Positions 18,023 to 27,167 of a stretch of 64,000 bases of DNA are shown here, piece by piece. The position numbers and the translations under genes were made by a program. The notes under the pieces are model-generated. The model was not told the DNA's origin, did not search any database, and saw nothing but the letters and a program-made list of their open reading frames with translations. The stretch's first letter is position 1; each line of letters starts with the position of its first letter. This DNA is from an uncultured Alsobacter sp. (GTDB lineage: Bacteria; Pseudomonadota; Alphaproteobacteria; Rhizobiales; Beijerinckiaceae), in contig NZ_CAMFHB010000022.1 of NCBI RefSeq assembly GCF_945952055.1, positions 1 through 64,000 on the forward strand. The letters run 5' to 3'.

Positions 18023-19486
18023 ATGCGAATGTTTACACGCCTTCTCGCCGATCGACGCGGCGGACTCTCCCCCATCTTCGCCCTGATCCTCCTGCCCATC
18101 GCCGGCGCGGCCGGCATGGCGGTCGACTATGGTCGGGCCGTCTACACGCGCGAGGCCCTGCAGGCCGCGGCCGATGCGACGGCGCTCGCCGTCATCAGCC
18201 CGCGCTACTCGCAGGCCGAGGTCAAGACGGCGGCCCAGAACATCTTTGCGGCGCAGCTGAGCGAGAAGCTCGGCCTCACCATGGACACCAAGATGGAGGC
18301 CTCGCTGTCGAACGACGGCAAGTCGGTCACCATCGCGGTGCTGGGTTCCGTGAAGAACTCCTTCATGCAGATTCTCGGCCAGCCCTACACGCCGGTCGGC
18401 GTGGTCTCGACCGGCCTGCGTGGCCTCGACAACTCCCTGGAGCTGGCGCTCGTCCTCGACAACACCGGCTCCATGTCGGAGAACAACAAGCTCTCCACGC
18501 TGAAGTCGTCCGCCAATCTTCTGGTGGACACGCTCACCGCCGACGCCAATGCGAAGGTGAAGATCGGCGTGGTGCCCTTCGCGACCTACGTGAACGTCGG
18601 CATGGGCAACCGTGGCGCGTCCTGGCTCTCGGGCTCGCAGGACTATTCGACGTCGTCGACCACGACGAGCTGCACGACGCCCACCACGACCTGCAAGACC
18701 TACGGCACCACCAACGTCCAGGCCTGCGTGAAGGTGAACTGCACGACCGTCCAGTCCTGCACGACCAATGACGGCGTGAAGACCTGCACGCCCGTCCAGC
18801 AGTGCCAGAACCAGTGCACCGTCACCGGCACGACGCAGACCTGCACCGCCTGGAACTACGGGCCCCAGGTTTGCACGCCCAAGACCACCGTTACCAACTA
18901 CAAGTGGTCGGGCTGCGTGCAGTCGCGCAACTATCCGCTGAACCTGTCCGACGACAACCCGACGACGCCCTATCCCGCGCTCATGAACCAGACGTGCGGT
19001 TCCGCCATCGTGCCGCTCACCACCAACAAGACCACGGTGAAGAGCGCGATCAACGCCATGACGGCCAGCGGCGAGACCTACATTCCAGCCGGGCTGGTCT
19101 GGGGCCTGAACCTCCTGTCGCCGTCGCAGCCGTTCACCGAAGCCGACCCCTACGACAGCGCCAACCGCAAGCCGCGCAAGGCCCTCGTGCTGATGACCGA
19201 CGGCGTCAACACCAAGTCGATGACCTCGACGACCGTGGGCACGCACACGGGATCGAGCACGACCCAGGCCAACGACTACACCGCCAAGATCTGCGCCAAC
19301 GTGAAGGGCAAGAACATCGAGGTCTACACCATCGCCCTGATGGTGACCGACTCGGCGGTCCAGTCCATGCTCCAGGCCTGCGCCACCAGCGGCGAGAACT
19401 TCTTCAACGCCACCGACACCGCGGCGCTGGAAACCGCCTTCAAGAAGATCGCCATGTCCTTGCAGACGCCTTATCTCGGGCACTGA
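18023..19486 (+). CDS. TadG-like pilus protein with von Willebrand A domain and Cys/Thr-rich insert
   Basis: A 487-aa protein. Residues 1-45 hold a TadE/TadG-type prepilin-like membrane segment ('GGLSPIFALILLPIAGAAG'). A von Willebrand A domain begins near 138 with the metal-site motif D146-N-T-G-S. Residues about 213-330 form an insert made of Thr, Ser, Gln and 12 Cys ('TTTSCTTPTTTC', 'QQCQNQCTVTG'). The domain then resumes ('PRKALVLMTDGVNTKSM', 'TIALMV') and ends 'FKKIAMSL'. TadG proteins act at the cell surface with Tad (Flp) pili; no tad operon is in the window. The insert suggests a disulfide-rich exposed loop. Confidence 0.85.
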   Translation: MRMFTRLLADRRGGLSPIFALILLPIAGAAGMAVDYGRAVYTREALQAAADATALAVISPRYSQAEVKTAAQNIFAAQLSEKLGLTMDTKMEASLSNDGKSVTIAVLGSVKNSFMQILGQPYTPVGVVSTGLRGLDNSLELALVLDNTGSMSENNKLSTLKSSANLLVDTLTADANAKVKIGVVPFATYVNVGMGNRGASWLSGSQDYSTSSTTTSCTTPTTTCKTYGTTNVQACVKVNCTTVQSCTTNDGVKTCTPVQQCQNQCTVTGTTQTCTAWNYGPQVCTPKTTVTNYKWSGCVQSRNYPLNLSDDNPTTPYPALMNQTCGSAIVPLTTNKTTVKSAINAMTASGETYIPAGLVWGLNLLSPSQPFTEADPYDSANRKPRKALVLMTDGVNTKSMTSTTVGTHTGSSTTQANDYTAKICANVKGKNIEVYTIALMVTDSAVQSMLQACATSGENFFNATDTAALETAFKKIAMSLQTPYLGH

Positions 19487-19546
19487 CGGCAGGCTGCACC
19501 CGGCCGTCCAAGTCGAAAGGCCTGAATTCGAAAGGCCTGGGAATCG

Positions 19547-19580
19547 AAAGGCCCGGGGTCCCTTCGGATCCCGGGCCTTT
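19547..19580 (+). terminator. Rho-independent terminator after the TadG-like gene
   Basis: Stem aaaggcccggggtcc / ggatcccgggccttt with loop CTTC and a terminal T run. It follows three tandem 'cgaaaggcc' units at 19515-19553, the last of which forms the 5' arm. Confidence 0.85.
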
Positions 19581-19608
19581 CGGCATTCAGGGGCTGAAGC
19601 GCAGCGCC

Positions 19609-19953
19609 TTACTTGCAGTTGGCGCCGCCGCCCGACTGGCCGGGCGTGTTCATGTTCGAGGCCATGCCGCCGGCGTTCTGGCACTTGGTGTTGGCCGACT
19701 CGCGGCCGGCGCCGTTGACCGAACCCGTGGTGTCCGCCGCCGGGTTGTTGATCCCGGTGCCGTTGCCGGCGCCGGTCCCGGCCGTGCCCGGGTTGACCGC
19801 GCCGCCGGCCGCCGCGCCGCCGCCAGCCGCCGTGCCGGCCCCGGTTGCCGAGCCGCCGGCCGTGCCGGATCCGCTCGCGGTCTGCGCCATGGTGGGAAGC
19901 GTGAAGGCCGCGAGAGCCGCGGCGACGATGATGGGGGTGAGCATCCTGGTCAT
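19609..19953 (-). CDS. Small exported Gly/Ala-rich protein
   Basis: A 114-aa protein with a signal peptide (1-23, ending 'PTMAQ'), then a low-complexity region rich in Gly, Ala, Thr and Asn ('GAGTAAGGGAAAGGAV') and two Cys near the C-terminus. AAGGAG precedes the ATG at 19953. Function unknown; probably periplasmic and disordered. Confidence 0.75.
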   Translation of the reverse strand: MTRMLTPIIVAAALAAFTLPTMAQTASGSGTAGGSATGAGTAAGGGAAAGGAVNPGTAGTGAGNGTGINNPAADTTGSVNGAGRESANTKCQNAGGMASNMNTPGQSGGGANCK

Positions 19954-20074
19954 GGTCGTCTCCTTGGACAGTGGACGTTCTTGGACAGTGGGAGTGCGCC
20001 CAACGTCATGGCGTTGCACATGTTCCCCGAAATATTGGACGCGCAGGGTTGCCCGGGAGGGCTTGGCCTGTAAT

Positions 20075-20089
20075 GTGCGCTTTGCGCAC
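20075..20089. promoter_or_regulatory. Palindrome before the IclR gene, candidate operator
   Basis: GTGCGC-TTT-GCGCAC is a perfect 15-bp inverted repeat 10 nt before the chosen ATG of the IclR regulator. Its place would suit autoregulation. It could also be a hairpin over the ribosome site. Confidence 0.45.
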
Positions 20090-20099
20090 GGAGAACGGC

Positions 20100-20867
20100 A
20101 TGGACCGCACGACGACCAGCGACAGGGACCTGGTGGGGGGCCTGCAGAACGGCCTCGCCGTCATCGAGGCCTTCGACGACACGCGTCCGCGCCTCAGCAT
20201 CTCCGACGTCGCCCAGGTCACCGGGCTGACGCGCGCCGCCGCGCGGCGCTACCTGCTCACCTTGACCCATCTCGGCTACGCCGAGCACGACGGCAAGTAC
20301 TTCTCGCTCACGCCCCGCGTGCTGCGGCTGGGCTATGCTTTCCTCTCGTCGCTGACGCTGCCCACCCGCGTGCAGCCGTTCCTGGAGCGAATCGCGGAGG
20401 AGCTCGGCGAATCCTCCTCCGCCGCCGTGCTGGACGACGGCGACGTGGTCTATGTCGGGCGCGCCGCGACGCGGCGCATCATGTCGGTGGGACTGGCGGT
20501 CGGCAGCCGCCTGCCGGCCTATTGCACTTCGCTGGGGCGGGCTCTGCTTGCGCACCGCGACGCGGCCTGGCTCGACGCCTATCTCGCCCGCACCGAGCGC
20601 CGCGCCATGACACCGCGGACGGTGACCGCGCCGGCCGACCTGCTCGCCCTGCTGGAAGGGGTCCGGGCATCGGGCTACAGCCTGGTCGACGAGGAACTCG
20701 AGCTCGGCCTGCGGTCAATCGCCGTGCCCGTCATCGACGGGCGCGGGCGCGTCGCCTGCGCCATCAACGTGGGGGTCCAGGCGGCGCGGGTTCCGGTGGC
20801 CGACATGACGGACCGGATCCTCCCCGTGCTGCGCCGGGCGGCCGAGGACCTGCGCCGCGTTCTCTAG
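20100..20867 (+). CDS. IclR-family transcriptional regulator
   Basis: A 255-aa regulator. The N-terminal winged helix-turn-helix (about 12-75, 'LSISDVAQVTGLTRAAARRY') and the IclR effector domain ('SLGRALLAH', 'GYSLVDEELELGLRSIAVPV') match the PcaR/PobR-like branch that controls aromatic acid degradation genes. No such genes are adjacent, so the target is unknown. The start is the ATG after GGAGAACGG. An in-frame ATG at 20073 is less well placed. Confidence 0.9.
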   Translation: MDRTTTSDRDLVGGLQNGLAVIEAFDDTRPRLSISDVAQVTGLTRAAARRYLLTLTHLGYAEHDGKYFSLTPRVLRLGYAFLSSLTLPTRVQPFLERIAEELGESSSAAVLDDGDVVYVGRAATRRIMSVGLAVGSRLPAYCTSLGRALLAHRDAAWLDAYLARTERRAMTPRTVTAPADLLALLEGVRASGYSLVDEELELGLRSIAVPVIDGRGRVACAINVGVQAARVPVADMTDRILPVLRRAAEDLRRVL

Positions 20868-20885
20868 GGCTGCCCTGAAACGACC

Positions 20886-20917
20886 GAGGGCGCCGCGGCC
20901 TGTCGCCGGGCGCCCTC
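20886..20917 (+). terminator. Probable terminator after the IclR gene
   Basis: GAGGGCGCC (20886-20894) pairs with GGCGCCCTC (20909-20917) around a 14-nt loop. No long T run follows, so it may act only as an mRNA-stabilising stem. Confidence 0.55.
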
Positions 20918-20997
20918 GCCGTGGCGGCACCGGCTTGCGCCGGGGCCGATGGGAATGGTGTGGAGCGGCCGCCGCCGTCGCAGGCGCGGCCTCGCGC

Positions 20998-21285
20998 TCA
21001 GTTGCAGACGCGGACGCGCTCGTAGCGGATGAACCGGCCGTAGGCGTCGTAGACCGGCTGGCGCTCGAACCAGCAGCTCGGCTCGTCGTAGTAGTAGGCG
21101 CGCGGCGCGCCGTAGGCGGGCTGGCTCATGGCGCCGGCGGCCAGGGCGCCGATGGCGAGGGCACCGACGGCGCCGGCGGCGAACGCGGCATGACGGCCGT
21201 TGGCGGCGGAAGCGGGCGCCGAGGCGAGCGTGGTGGCCAGCGTCAGGGCGGCGAGGGCGGCGGTGGCGGCTTTCAGGACGGACAT
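20998..21285 (-). CDS. Small exported protein, BA14K-like composition
   Basis: A 95-aa protein with a signal peptide (1-27, ending 'ASA'), an Ala/Gly-rich hydrophobic stretch (about 33-52) and a Tyr/Arg-rich tail with two Cys ('RAYYYDEPSCWFERQPVYD', 'RYERVRVCN'). It resembles small alphaproteobacterial envelope proteins with Gly-zipper and Cys-containing tails. Function unknown. Confidence 0.7.
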   Translation of the reverse strand: MSVLKAATAALAALTLATTLASAPASAANGRHAAFAAGAVGALAIGALAAGAMSQPAYGAPRAYYYDEPSCWFERQPVYDAYGRFIRYERVRVCN

Positions 21286-21751
21286 GGTCTCTCTCCTTCG
21301 GATCTTGGGGCCGGCGGCTTGGCGTCCGGCGATGAGGAGACCCTAAGCGGGAGCGGCGCCTGGCGATGTGCGACGCCGCACACGGCCACCAGACGTCGCA
21401 GCGTCGTCGACAGTGGCGGTGGAGCGACGCCGGTCGGGGGAGCCATGCCCCGTATTAAGCACCACCTTGAGCTTATCTTGCCGAGCCCCTTGGCTTCAGG
21501 CATTGTGCAACGGTGACGGACGCGATCTCGGCTTCCATCGGTGGTACCACGCACGTCACGCCGCTCGGTCAAGAAGCCCACCGGGCCCTCCTGCCAGACC
21601 TGCCGCCCGACCGCCGGCCGCCGCCGCGCCCGGGCATGATGTCGCAACCGGCGCCACTGCGCCCGGCGACGGCTCAGCCAATGCTGGACAACGGGGCGGA
21701 CCCGGTCCTAAGGGGGACGGGCGCGCTCCCGCACGCGCCGCAGGACCTCCC
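21286..21751. other. Gene-free stretch before the DHA2 exporter
   Basis: This 466-base stretch separates two divergent genes. It must contain the promoters for the small exported protein (leftward) and the exporter (rightward). Open frames in it lack ribosome sites and family-like sequence. I see no clear operator. Confidence 0.4.
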
Positions 21752-23221
21752 ATGACAGCAGCGTCTCCCGCAGCCCGGCCTCTCGAGCATTCCGAAATTC
21801 GTCTCATCCTGGCCGGCGTGCTGCTGGCCATGGCGCTCGCCGCCCTCGACCAGACGATCGTCGCCACGGCGCTGCCGACCATCGGCCGCGAGCTGGGCGA
21901 CACGGACCTGCTGCCGTGGATCGTGACGTCCTACCTCGTGACCTCGACGGCGATCGCGCCGCTCTACGGCAAGATCAGCGACATCCACGGCCGGCGCCCC
22001 GTGCTCATGGCCGGCATCCTGATGTTCGTCCTCGGCTCCGTGGCCTGCGCGCTGGCGCCCACGATGCTCGTGCTGATCCTCGCCCGCGGCCTGCAGGGCC
22101 TGGGCGGCGGCGGGCTGATCGCCATGGGGCAGACGATCATGGCCGACATGGTCTCGCCGCGCGAGAGAGGCCGCTACCAGGTCTACTTCGCCTCGATGTT
22201 CGCCACGGCGAGCCTGCTTGGCCCGGTGCTGGGCGGCCTCTTCGCCGAGCACCTGCACTGGTCCGTGATCTTCTGGATCAACCTGCCGCTGGGCGCGCTC
22301 GCCTTCGCGCTCTCCAGCCACTTCCTCAAGCGCCTGCCGCGTCACGAGCGCCCGCATGCTCTCGACGTGCTGGGGGCCGTGCTGCTCGTGGCGGCCACCG
22401 TCTCGATGCTGCTGGTGCTGAACTGGGGCGGGATCCGCTATCCCTGGCTGTCGCCGCAGGTGCTCGGCCTCGCCGGCGGGTCGCTCGCGCTGTGGCTCGT
22501 CTTCGCCTACCGGCTCGGTTCGGCGGACGAGCCGCTCGTGCCGCTGGCCCTCTTCGCCAACCCGGTCATCCGCTGGGCCTCGCTGGCGGCGCTGTTCGGC
22601 ATGGGGACCTTCATCGGCCTCACCGTCTACGTGCCGGCTTATCTCGAGGTGGTGAAGGGGATGTCGGCCGGCGACTCGGGCCTCGCCCTGATCCCCCTGA
22701 TGGTGGGCAGCGTGGCCGGCGCCAGCACGGCCGGACGCGTGATGCTTCTGGTGAAGCACTACAAGTGGGTTTCGGTGATCGGCCTCGGGCTCGCCGCCAC
22801 CAGCGCCCTGACGCTGTCCTTCCTGCCGGCGGGCACCCCGCTGTGGCAGCTCGAGATCCTGTTCGCGCTCTCCAGCGCCGGTGTCGGCACCATCTTCCCG
22901 GTCACCACGGTGTCCGTGCAGAACGCCGTCAGCCCGCACCAGCTCGGCACCGCGACCGGTACCGTGAACTTCTCCCGCAGCATGGGCGGGGCGCTATTGG
23001 TGGCCATCCTGGGCGCGATCCTGCTGCAGGGCGGTGTCGCCGCGAACCTGCACGGCCTCGGCTCAGGCGTACGTCCGGAGCCGTCGGAGGCCGCCATCGC
23101 CGCCTTCTCCTGGATGTTCCGCGCCGCCGCGCTGTCCGCGCTGCTCGGCTGCCTGGCCCTGCTGCAGATGGAAGAGCGGCCCCTGCGCGGGCGCGGCATG
23201 CCCGTCCCCGCGGCGGACTGA
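21752..23221 (+). CDS. DHA2-family (EmrB/QacA-type) MFS drug exporter
   Basis: A 489-aa protein with 14 predicted membrane helices. DHA2 signatures are 'LDQTIVATALPTIGRELG' in helix 1, 'GKISDIHGRRPVLM' (motif A) and 'GPVLGGLFAEHLHW' (motif C). It exports drugs or other small molecules by proton antiport. The ORF is open far upstream, but the ATG at 21752 is where family similarity starts. It is followed after 2 bases by a phosphopantetheinyl transferase gene, probably in the same transcript. Confidence 0.92.
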   Translation: MTAASPAARPLEHSEIRLILAGVLLAMALAALDQTIVATALPTIGRELGDTDLLPWIVTSYLVTSTAIAPLYGKISDIHGRRPVLMAGILMFVLGSVACALAPTMLVLILARGLQGLGGGGLIAMGQTIMADMVSPRERGRYQVYFASMFATASLLGPVLGGLFAEHLHWSVIFWINLPLGALAFALSSHFLKRLPRHERPHALDVLGAVLLVAATVSMLLVLNWGGIRYPWLSPQVLGLAGGSLALWLVFAYRLGSADEPLVPLALFANPVIRWASLAALFGMGTFIGLTVYVPAYLEVVKGMSAGDSGLALIPLMVGSVAGASTAGRVMLLVKHYKWVSVIGLGLAATSALTLSFLPAGTPLWQLEILFALSSAGVGTIFPVTTVSVQNAVSPHQLGTATGTVNFSRSMGGALLVAILGAILLQGGVAANLHGLGSGVRPEPSEAAIAAFSWMFRAAALSALLGCLALLQMEERPLRGRGMPVPAAD

Positions 23222-23223
23222 CG

Positions 23224-23883
23224 ATGCCCCGCCTCGTGGCCGACGGGGACGTCCTGGTCTGGACCGCGGCGCGGGCAGAGATCCTCGCCGCGGACGGGCC
23301 GGCTCCCGACCCGGCCGAGACGGAGCGGGCGCGGGCCATGAGCCACCCGCGCTCCCGCGAGCGCTTCCTGGCCGGCCGCCTGCTGCTGCGCCGCGCGCTG
23401 GGACCTCTCCTGGGCCTCGCGCCGGCCGCCGTGCCGGTGCTGGGCGGGGAGGGGGAGGCGCCGCGCCTCGCCGCCCCGCATGACGGCCTGCATCTCAGCG
23501 TGAGCCATGGCGAGACGGTCGAGGCCGTCGCCGTCGCCGCGGCCCCCGTGGGCGTGGACGTGGAGGAGAGCTGCCCGGCCGACTTCGCGGGCGTGGCGCC
23601 GGTCGTGATGCACGAGGACGAACTGGCGCTCTTCCGCCGTCTCGACGAGGACGAAGCCCGCCTGGCGTTCCGGCGGCTCTGGACCCGCAAGGAGGCCGTC
23701 CTGAAGGCCGCGGGCCTCGGCTTCTCGCGCGATCCCCGCAGCTTCGCCGTTGGCATCGCGGCGGCCGCGGGCCCCGTCAGCCTGGACGGGCGCGTCTATG
23801 CTTTGGCCGAGCTTCCCGGCGGCGTCGGAACGGTGGCGCTCGCCGCCGAAGCCCTGCGCCTGCGGGGGATGGCGCTGCGCTGA
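23224..23883 (+). CDS. 4'-phosphopantetheinyl transferase, Sfp type
   Basis: A 219-aa enzyme that transfers phosphopantetheine from CoA to carrier proteins. Motifs present are 'LSVSHGE' (91-97), 'VGVDVEE' with D112 and E114 as magnesium ligands, and 'FRRLWTRKEAVLKAAG' (149-164). No PKS or NRPS is in the window, so the carrier protein target is elsewhere. The pairing with an exporter suggests a role in a secreted metabolite. Confidence 0.9.
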   Translation: MPRLVADGDVLVWTAARAEILAADGPAPDPAETERARAMSHPRSRERFLAGRLLLRRALGPLLGLAPAAVPVLGGEGEAPRLAAPHDGLHLSVSHGETVEAVAVAAAPVGVDVEESCPADFAGVAPVVMHEDELALFRRLDEDEARLAFRRLWTRKEAVLKAAGLGFSRDPRSFAVGIAAAAGPVSLDGRVYALAELPGGVGTVALAAEALRLRGMALR

Positions 23884-23889
23884 GCGCGC

Positions 23890-25431
23890 TCAGGGCGTCG
23901 CCGGCTTCGGCTTCTGCTTGCGCAGCAGCAGAAGCAGCGGGAAGGCCAGCAGGCTGATGCCGGTCATCAGCTTGAAGTCATTGGCGAAGGCCATGATCGT
24001 CGCCTGCCGCGTCACCATCTGCTCCAGGAGCGCCCGCCCGGCATCGGTGGTGGGGTCGAGCATGGCCCGCCAGTCCGGCATCTGCAGCGCCGGGTTGAAC
24101 GGCGTCACGTGCTCGGCCAGCTGGCTGTGGAACAGGCTGGTCTTGTTGACGAGCTGGGCGAAAACGATCGACACGCCGATCGAGCTGCCGAGGCTGCGGA
24201 TGAGCGACCACAGCGCGGCCCCGTCGGTGCGCAGCTCCGCCGGCAAGGTGGCGAAGGCGATGGTGTTGAGCGGCACGAACACGAAGCCGAGGCCGAAGCC
24301 CTGCACCAGGCTCACCACCCGGATGAAGTTGGCCGAGCTGTCGGGCGACAGGTCGATCGAGGCATAGAGCGACCAGGTGGACAGCGTGAGGCCGAACAGC
24401 ACCAGCAGCCGGCCGTCGATGAACTTGAGGAGCCGTCCCACGAGCATCATCGCCACCAGCGTGCCGATGCCGCGCACGCCCAGCAGCATGCCGGCGGCCA
24501 GCACCGGATAGCCCATCAGGTTCTGGATGTAGGGCGTGATCAGCGCGATGCTCGCCAGCAGGATGATCCCGATGATGAACATGAAGATCACCCCGACGGT
24601 GAAGTTCGTGTCCTTGAAGATGTGGATCGGTACGAAGGGCTTTTCCGTCGTCAGCGCGTGCGCGACGAAGAGGTAGAGCCCCGCGATGCCGATCGCGCAC
24701 TCGACGATGATCTCCATCGAGTCGAACCAGCCCACCTGCTCGCCGCGGTCGAGCATGAGCTGGATCGCGCCGATGCCGAGGCTCAGCGCGATGAAGCCGA
24801 ACCAGTCGAAGCTCAGCCCGCGCCGGATCGGCGTCTCCTTCATGAAGACCAGCAGCCCCAGCACCGTGGCGATGCCGAAGGGGAGATTGACGAAAAACAC
24901 CCAGCGCCAGCTGTAGCTGTCGGTCAGCACGCCGCCGAGCGTCGGCCCCATGATCGGGCCGAGCATCACGCCCATGCCCCAGATCGCCATCGCCTGGCCG
25001 CGCTGCTGCACCGGATAGGCGTCCAGCATCACCGCCTGCGACAGCGGCACCAGGGCGGCGCCGAACACGCCCTGCATGAGCCGGAACAGCACCATCTGCT
25101 CGATGTTCTGGGCCGCGCCGCACAACATCGAGGCGACCGTGAAGCCGATGGTGCAGGTGACGAACAGGCGCTTGCGGCCGAAGCGGCCGGCCACCCAGCC
25201 CAGCGGCGCCGTCATGATCGCGGCCGCGACGATGTAGGAGGTGAGGATCCAGCTCGCCTGGTCCTGGGTCGTGCTGAGGCTGCCCTGCATGTAGGGCAGC
25301 GCCACGTTGGCGATGGTGGTGTCCAGCGCCTGCATGATGGTGGCCATCATGACGCAGAGGGTCAGCAGGGCCCGCTTGAGCCCCGCGCCGTCTGCGGCGG
25401 CCTGTGGCGTTGCGGCTGCGGCGGCGGACAA
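23890..25431 (-). CDS. emrB: EmrB-type DHA2 efflux transporter
   Basis: A 513-aa 14-helix transporter with 'LDTTIANVALPYMQGSL' in helix 1, 'GWVAGRFGRKRLFV' (motif A) and 'GPIMGPTLGGVLTD' (motif C). I chose TTG at 25431 because GGGGAGG lies 9 nt upstream and it follows the emrA stop by 17 bases. Upstream codons are inside emrA. It forms the inner-membrane pump of a tripartite EmrAB system. Its stop is 6 bases from the stop of the convergent phosphopantetheinyl transferase. Confidence 0.9.
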   Translation of the reverse strand: MSAAAAATPQAAADGAGLKRALLTLCVMMATIMQALDTTIANVALPYMQGSLSTTQDQASWILTSYIVAAAIMTAPLGWVAGRFGRKRLFVTCTIGFTVASMLCGAAQNIEQMVLFRLMQGVFGAALVPLSQAVMLDAYPVQQRGQAMAIWGMGVMLGPIMGPTLGGVLTDSYSWRWVFFVNLPFGIATVLGLLVFMKETPIRRGLSFDWFGFIALSLGIGAIQLMLDRGEQVGWFDSMEIIVECAIGIAGLYLFVAHALTTEKPFVPIHIFKDTNFTVGVIFMFIIGIILLASIALITPYIQNLMGYPVLAAGMLLGVRGIGTLVAMMLVGRLLKFIDGRLLVLFGLTLSTWSLYASIDLSPDSSANFIRVVSLVQGFGLGFVFVPLNTIAFATLPAELRTDGAALWSLIRSLGSSIGVSIVFAQLVNKTSLFHSQLAEHVTPFNPALQMPDWRAMLDPTTDAGRALLEQMVTRQATIMAFANDFKLMTGISLLAFPLLLLLRKQKPKPATP

Positions 25432-25448
25432 CGGGCGCGTCCTCCCCG

Positions 25449-26627
25449 TCAGCGCGAGGCGCTGCCGGCGGGACGCGCCGTCGCGAACAGGCCCAGGAGC
25501 GAGGCGAGGCTGCGCTCGCGCCGCGTGTCGATCTCGACGTTCGTGCTCATGCCGGCCCGCAGCTCGCGGGTGTCTTCGCCCGGCGCGAACTCGATGCGCA
25601 CGGGCACGCGCTGGACCACCTTCACCCAGTTGCCGCTGGCGTTCTGCGGCGGAAGGATCGCGAACTGGGCCCCGGTGCCGGGGCTGATCGCGGCGACCCG
25701 GCCATGCCAGACCCGGTCGGGATAGGCGTCGACCGTGATGGTCACGTCCTGGCCGAGCTTCATGTAGGTGAGGTCGGTTTCCTTCGGGTTGGCGTCGATC
25801 CACGCGTCGGCATCGGACACGATGGAAAAGACCGGCGTTCCCGCGGACAGGTAGCGGCCCATCTGGATCGCGGTCACCTGGGTCGCCGTGCCGGCGATCG
25901 GCGCCTTCAGCAGCGTGTTGTCGAGATCCCGGCGGGCGCGGTCGAGCGCGGCCTGCGCGTCCATGTGCGGAGGATAGGCGACCAGCGGCAGGTCGGGCTG
26001 GCCCTGCAACTGGTTGAGCGCCGCCGCCTTCTGCTGCTCGAGCTGCTCGAGCTGCGAGCGGGACGCCGTGGCGTTGATCTCGGCGTTGTCGACGTCGGCC
26101 CGCGAGCCGGACCGGTTGCCCAGGAGCTCGGTCTTGCGCCCGGCATCGGCCTCGCGCAGGGCGACCGTCTGGCGCGCGTTGACGATGAGCTTGTCGACGC
26201 TGGCCAGCGTCGCCTTCAGCGTGGCGAATTCGGTCTCGGTCTGGGCGAGCTTGGCCCGCGCCTGCTGCACCGCGATCCTGTAGGGCTCCGGGTCGACGGT
26301 GAACAGCGCATCGCCGACGGCCACGTGCTGGCCCTCGCGGACGGCGATGTCCGTGACCTTGCCGGACACCTCCGGCGTGATCAGAACCTTCTGCGCGCCC
26401 ACATAGGCGTTGTCGGTCGAGATGTAGCGCCCGCCATTGAGCCAGGCATAGAAGCCGCCGCCGGCGGCGATCCCCGGGATCAGCAGCAGCAGGACGAAAC
26501 GCAGCCCGCCGCGCTTGCGGGGCGCCGCCGCGGCGGCGGGGGCAGCCGCCTGCGCGGGCTTGGCCTCGGCGGCGGACTTGGTGTCGGGGGCGGACTTGCT
26601 CTCGAGGGCGGAGTTGGCCTGGCTCAT
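25449..26627 (-). CDS. emrA: EmrA-type HlyD membrane fusion protein
   Basis: A 392-aa periplasmic adaptor: Ala-rich cytosolic N-terminus, one membrane helix (about 42-62), biotinyl-lipoyl-like half 'EVSGKVTDIAVREGQHV', a long helical hairpin (about 120-215), a second lipoyl half 'APIAGTATQVT' and the HlyD_D23-like barrel. It links EmrB to an outer membrane channel. The start overlaps the marR stop by 4 nt (ATGA). Confidence 0.92.
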   Translation of the reverse strand: MSQANSALESKSAPDTKSAAEAKPAQAAAPAAAAAPRKRGGLRFVLLLLIPGIAAGGGFYAWLNGGRYISTDNAYVGAQKVLITPEVSGKVTDIAVREGQHVAVGDALFTVDPEPYRIAVQQARAKLAQTETEFATLKATLASVDKLIVNARQTVALREADAGRKTELLGNRSGSRADVDNAEINATASRSQLEQLEQQKAAALNQLQGQPDLPLVAYPPHMDAQAALDRARRDLDNTLLKAPIAGTATQVTAIQMGRYLSAGTPVFSIVSDADAWIDANPKETDLTYMKLGQDVTITVDAYPDRVWHGRVAAISPGTGAQFAILPPQNASGNWVKVVQRVPVRIEFAPGEDTRELRAGMSTNVEIDTRRERSLASLLGLFATARPAGSASR

Positions 26628-27106
26628 GACGCCCTCCGGTCCGCGGCGGTGTCGTCGTCGCCTGCCTGGGTTCGCTTCAGGTTGGCCTTCAACTGGCCGA
26701 GCGTCTCGAACAGGGCGCGCTGGTCCTGCAGGGCAATGCCGCGAAAGGCTTCCTCGAGGAGGCCGTTGCCCAGCACCGACAGACTGTCGATGACGGGGTA
26801 GGCCTTGTCGGTCAGATGCAGGCGGCGGACGCGCCGGTCGGCGGGGTCGTGGCGGCGCTCGACCAGTCCTTCGTCGCACAGCTTGTCGACGAGCCTGCCC
26901 AGCGTGATCGGCTGGATGTCGAGGATCGCGGCGAGATCGTTCTGGCTGAGGCCCTGGTGGCGCTGGATGCGCACCAGCACGGCCCAGCGGGCGCGCGACG
27001 TGCCGAGCTCGGCGGCCTTCTGGTCCGTGGCCGTGCGCATGAGGCGCGCGGCGTCGGCGAGGAGGAAGGCGATCTCTCGCTTCAGGTTGGGCGTTGCTGC
27101 GGGCAT
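26624..27106 (-). CDS. MarR-family regulator of the emrAB operon
   Basis: A 160-aa winged-helix regulator. The DNA-binding part is 'LSQNDLAAILDIQPITLGRLV' followed by the wing 'RRHDPADRRVRRLHLTDKA'. As the first gene of marR-emrA-emrB with a 4-nt overlap, it most likely represses its own efflux operon and is released by a ligand. An in-frame upstream extension exists but lacks family-like sequence. Confidence 0.92.
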   Translation of the reverse strand: MPAATPNLKREIAFLLADAARLMRTATDQKAAELGTSRARWAVLVRIQRHQGLSQNDLAAILDIQPITLGRLVDKLCDEGLVERRHDPADRRVRRLHLTDKAYPVIDSLSVLGNGLLEEAFRGIALQDQRALFETLGQLKANLKRTQAGDDDTAADRRAS

Positions 27107-27155
27107 GGATCCGGAAACGGCTCGAGGGTGCGCGGCAATGGCCGCACGCAAAACA

Positions 27156-27167
27156 TAAGCCAGCTTA
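27156..27167. promoter_or_regulatory. Candidate MarR operator
   Basis: TAAGC-CA-GCTTA, a perfect inverted repeat in an AT-rich patch ('ataagccagcttaatatagg') 50 nt upstream of the marR start. It is the kind of short palindrome MarR proteins bind over a promoter. Confidence 0.5.

Noticed and set aside
17993-19684. 563-codon minus-strand ORF over the TadG-like gene
   Set aside because: Antisense of a gene with recognisable domains; composition (Arg, Gly, His) is typical of a shadow frame.
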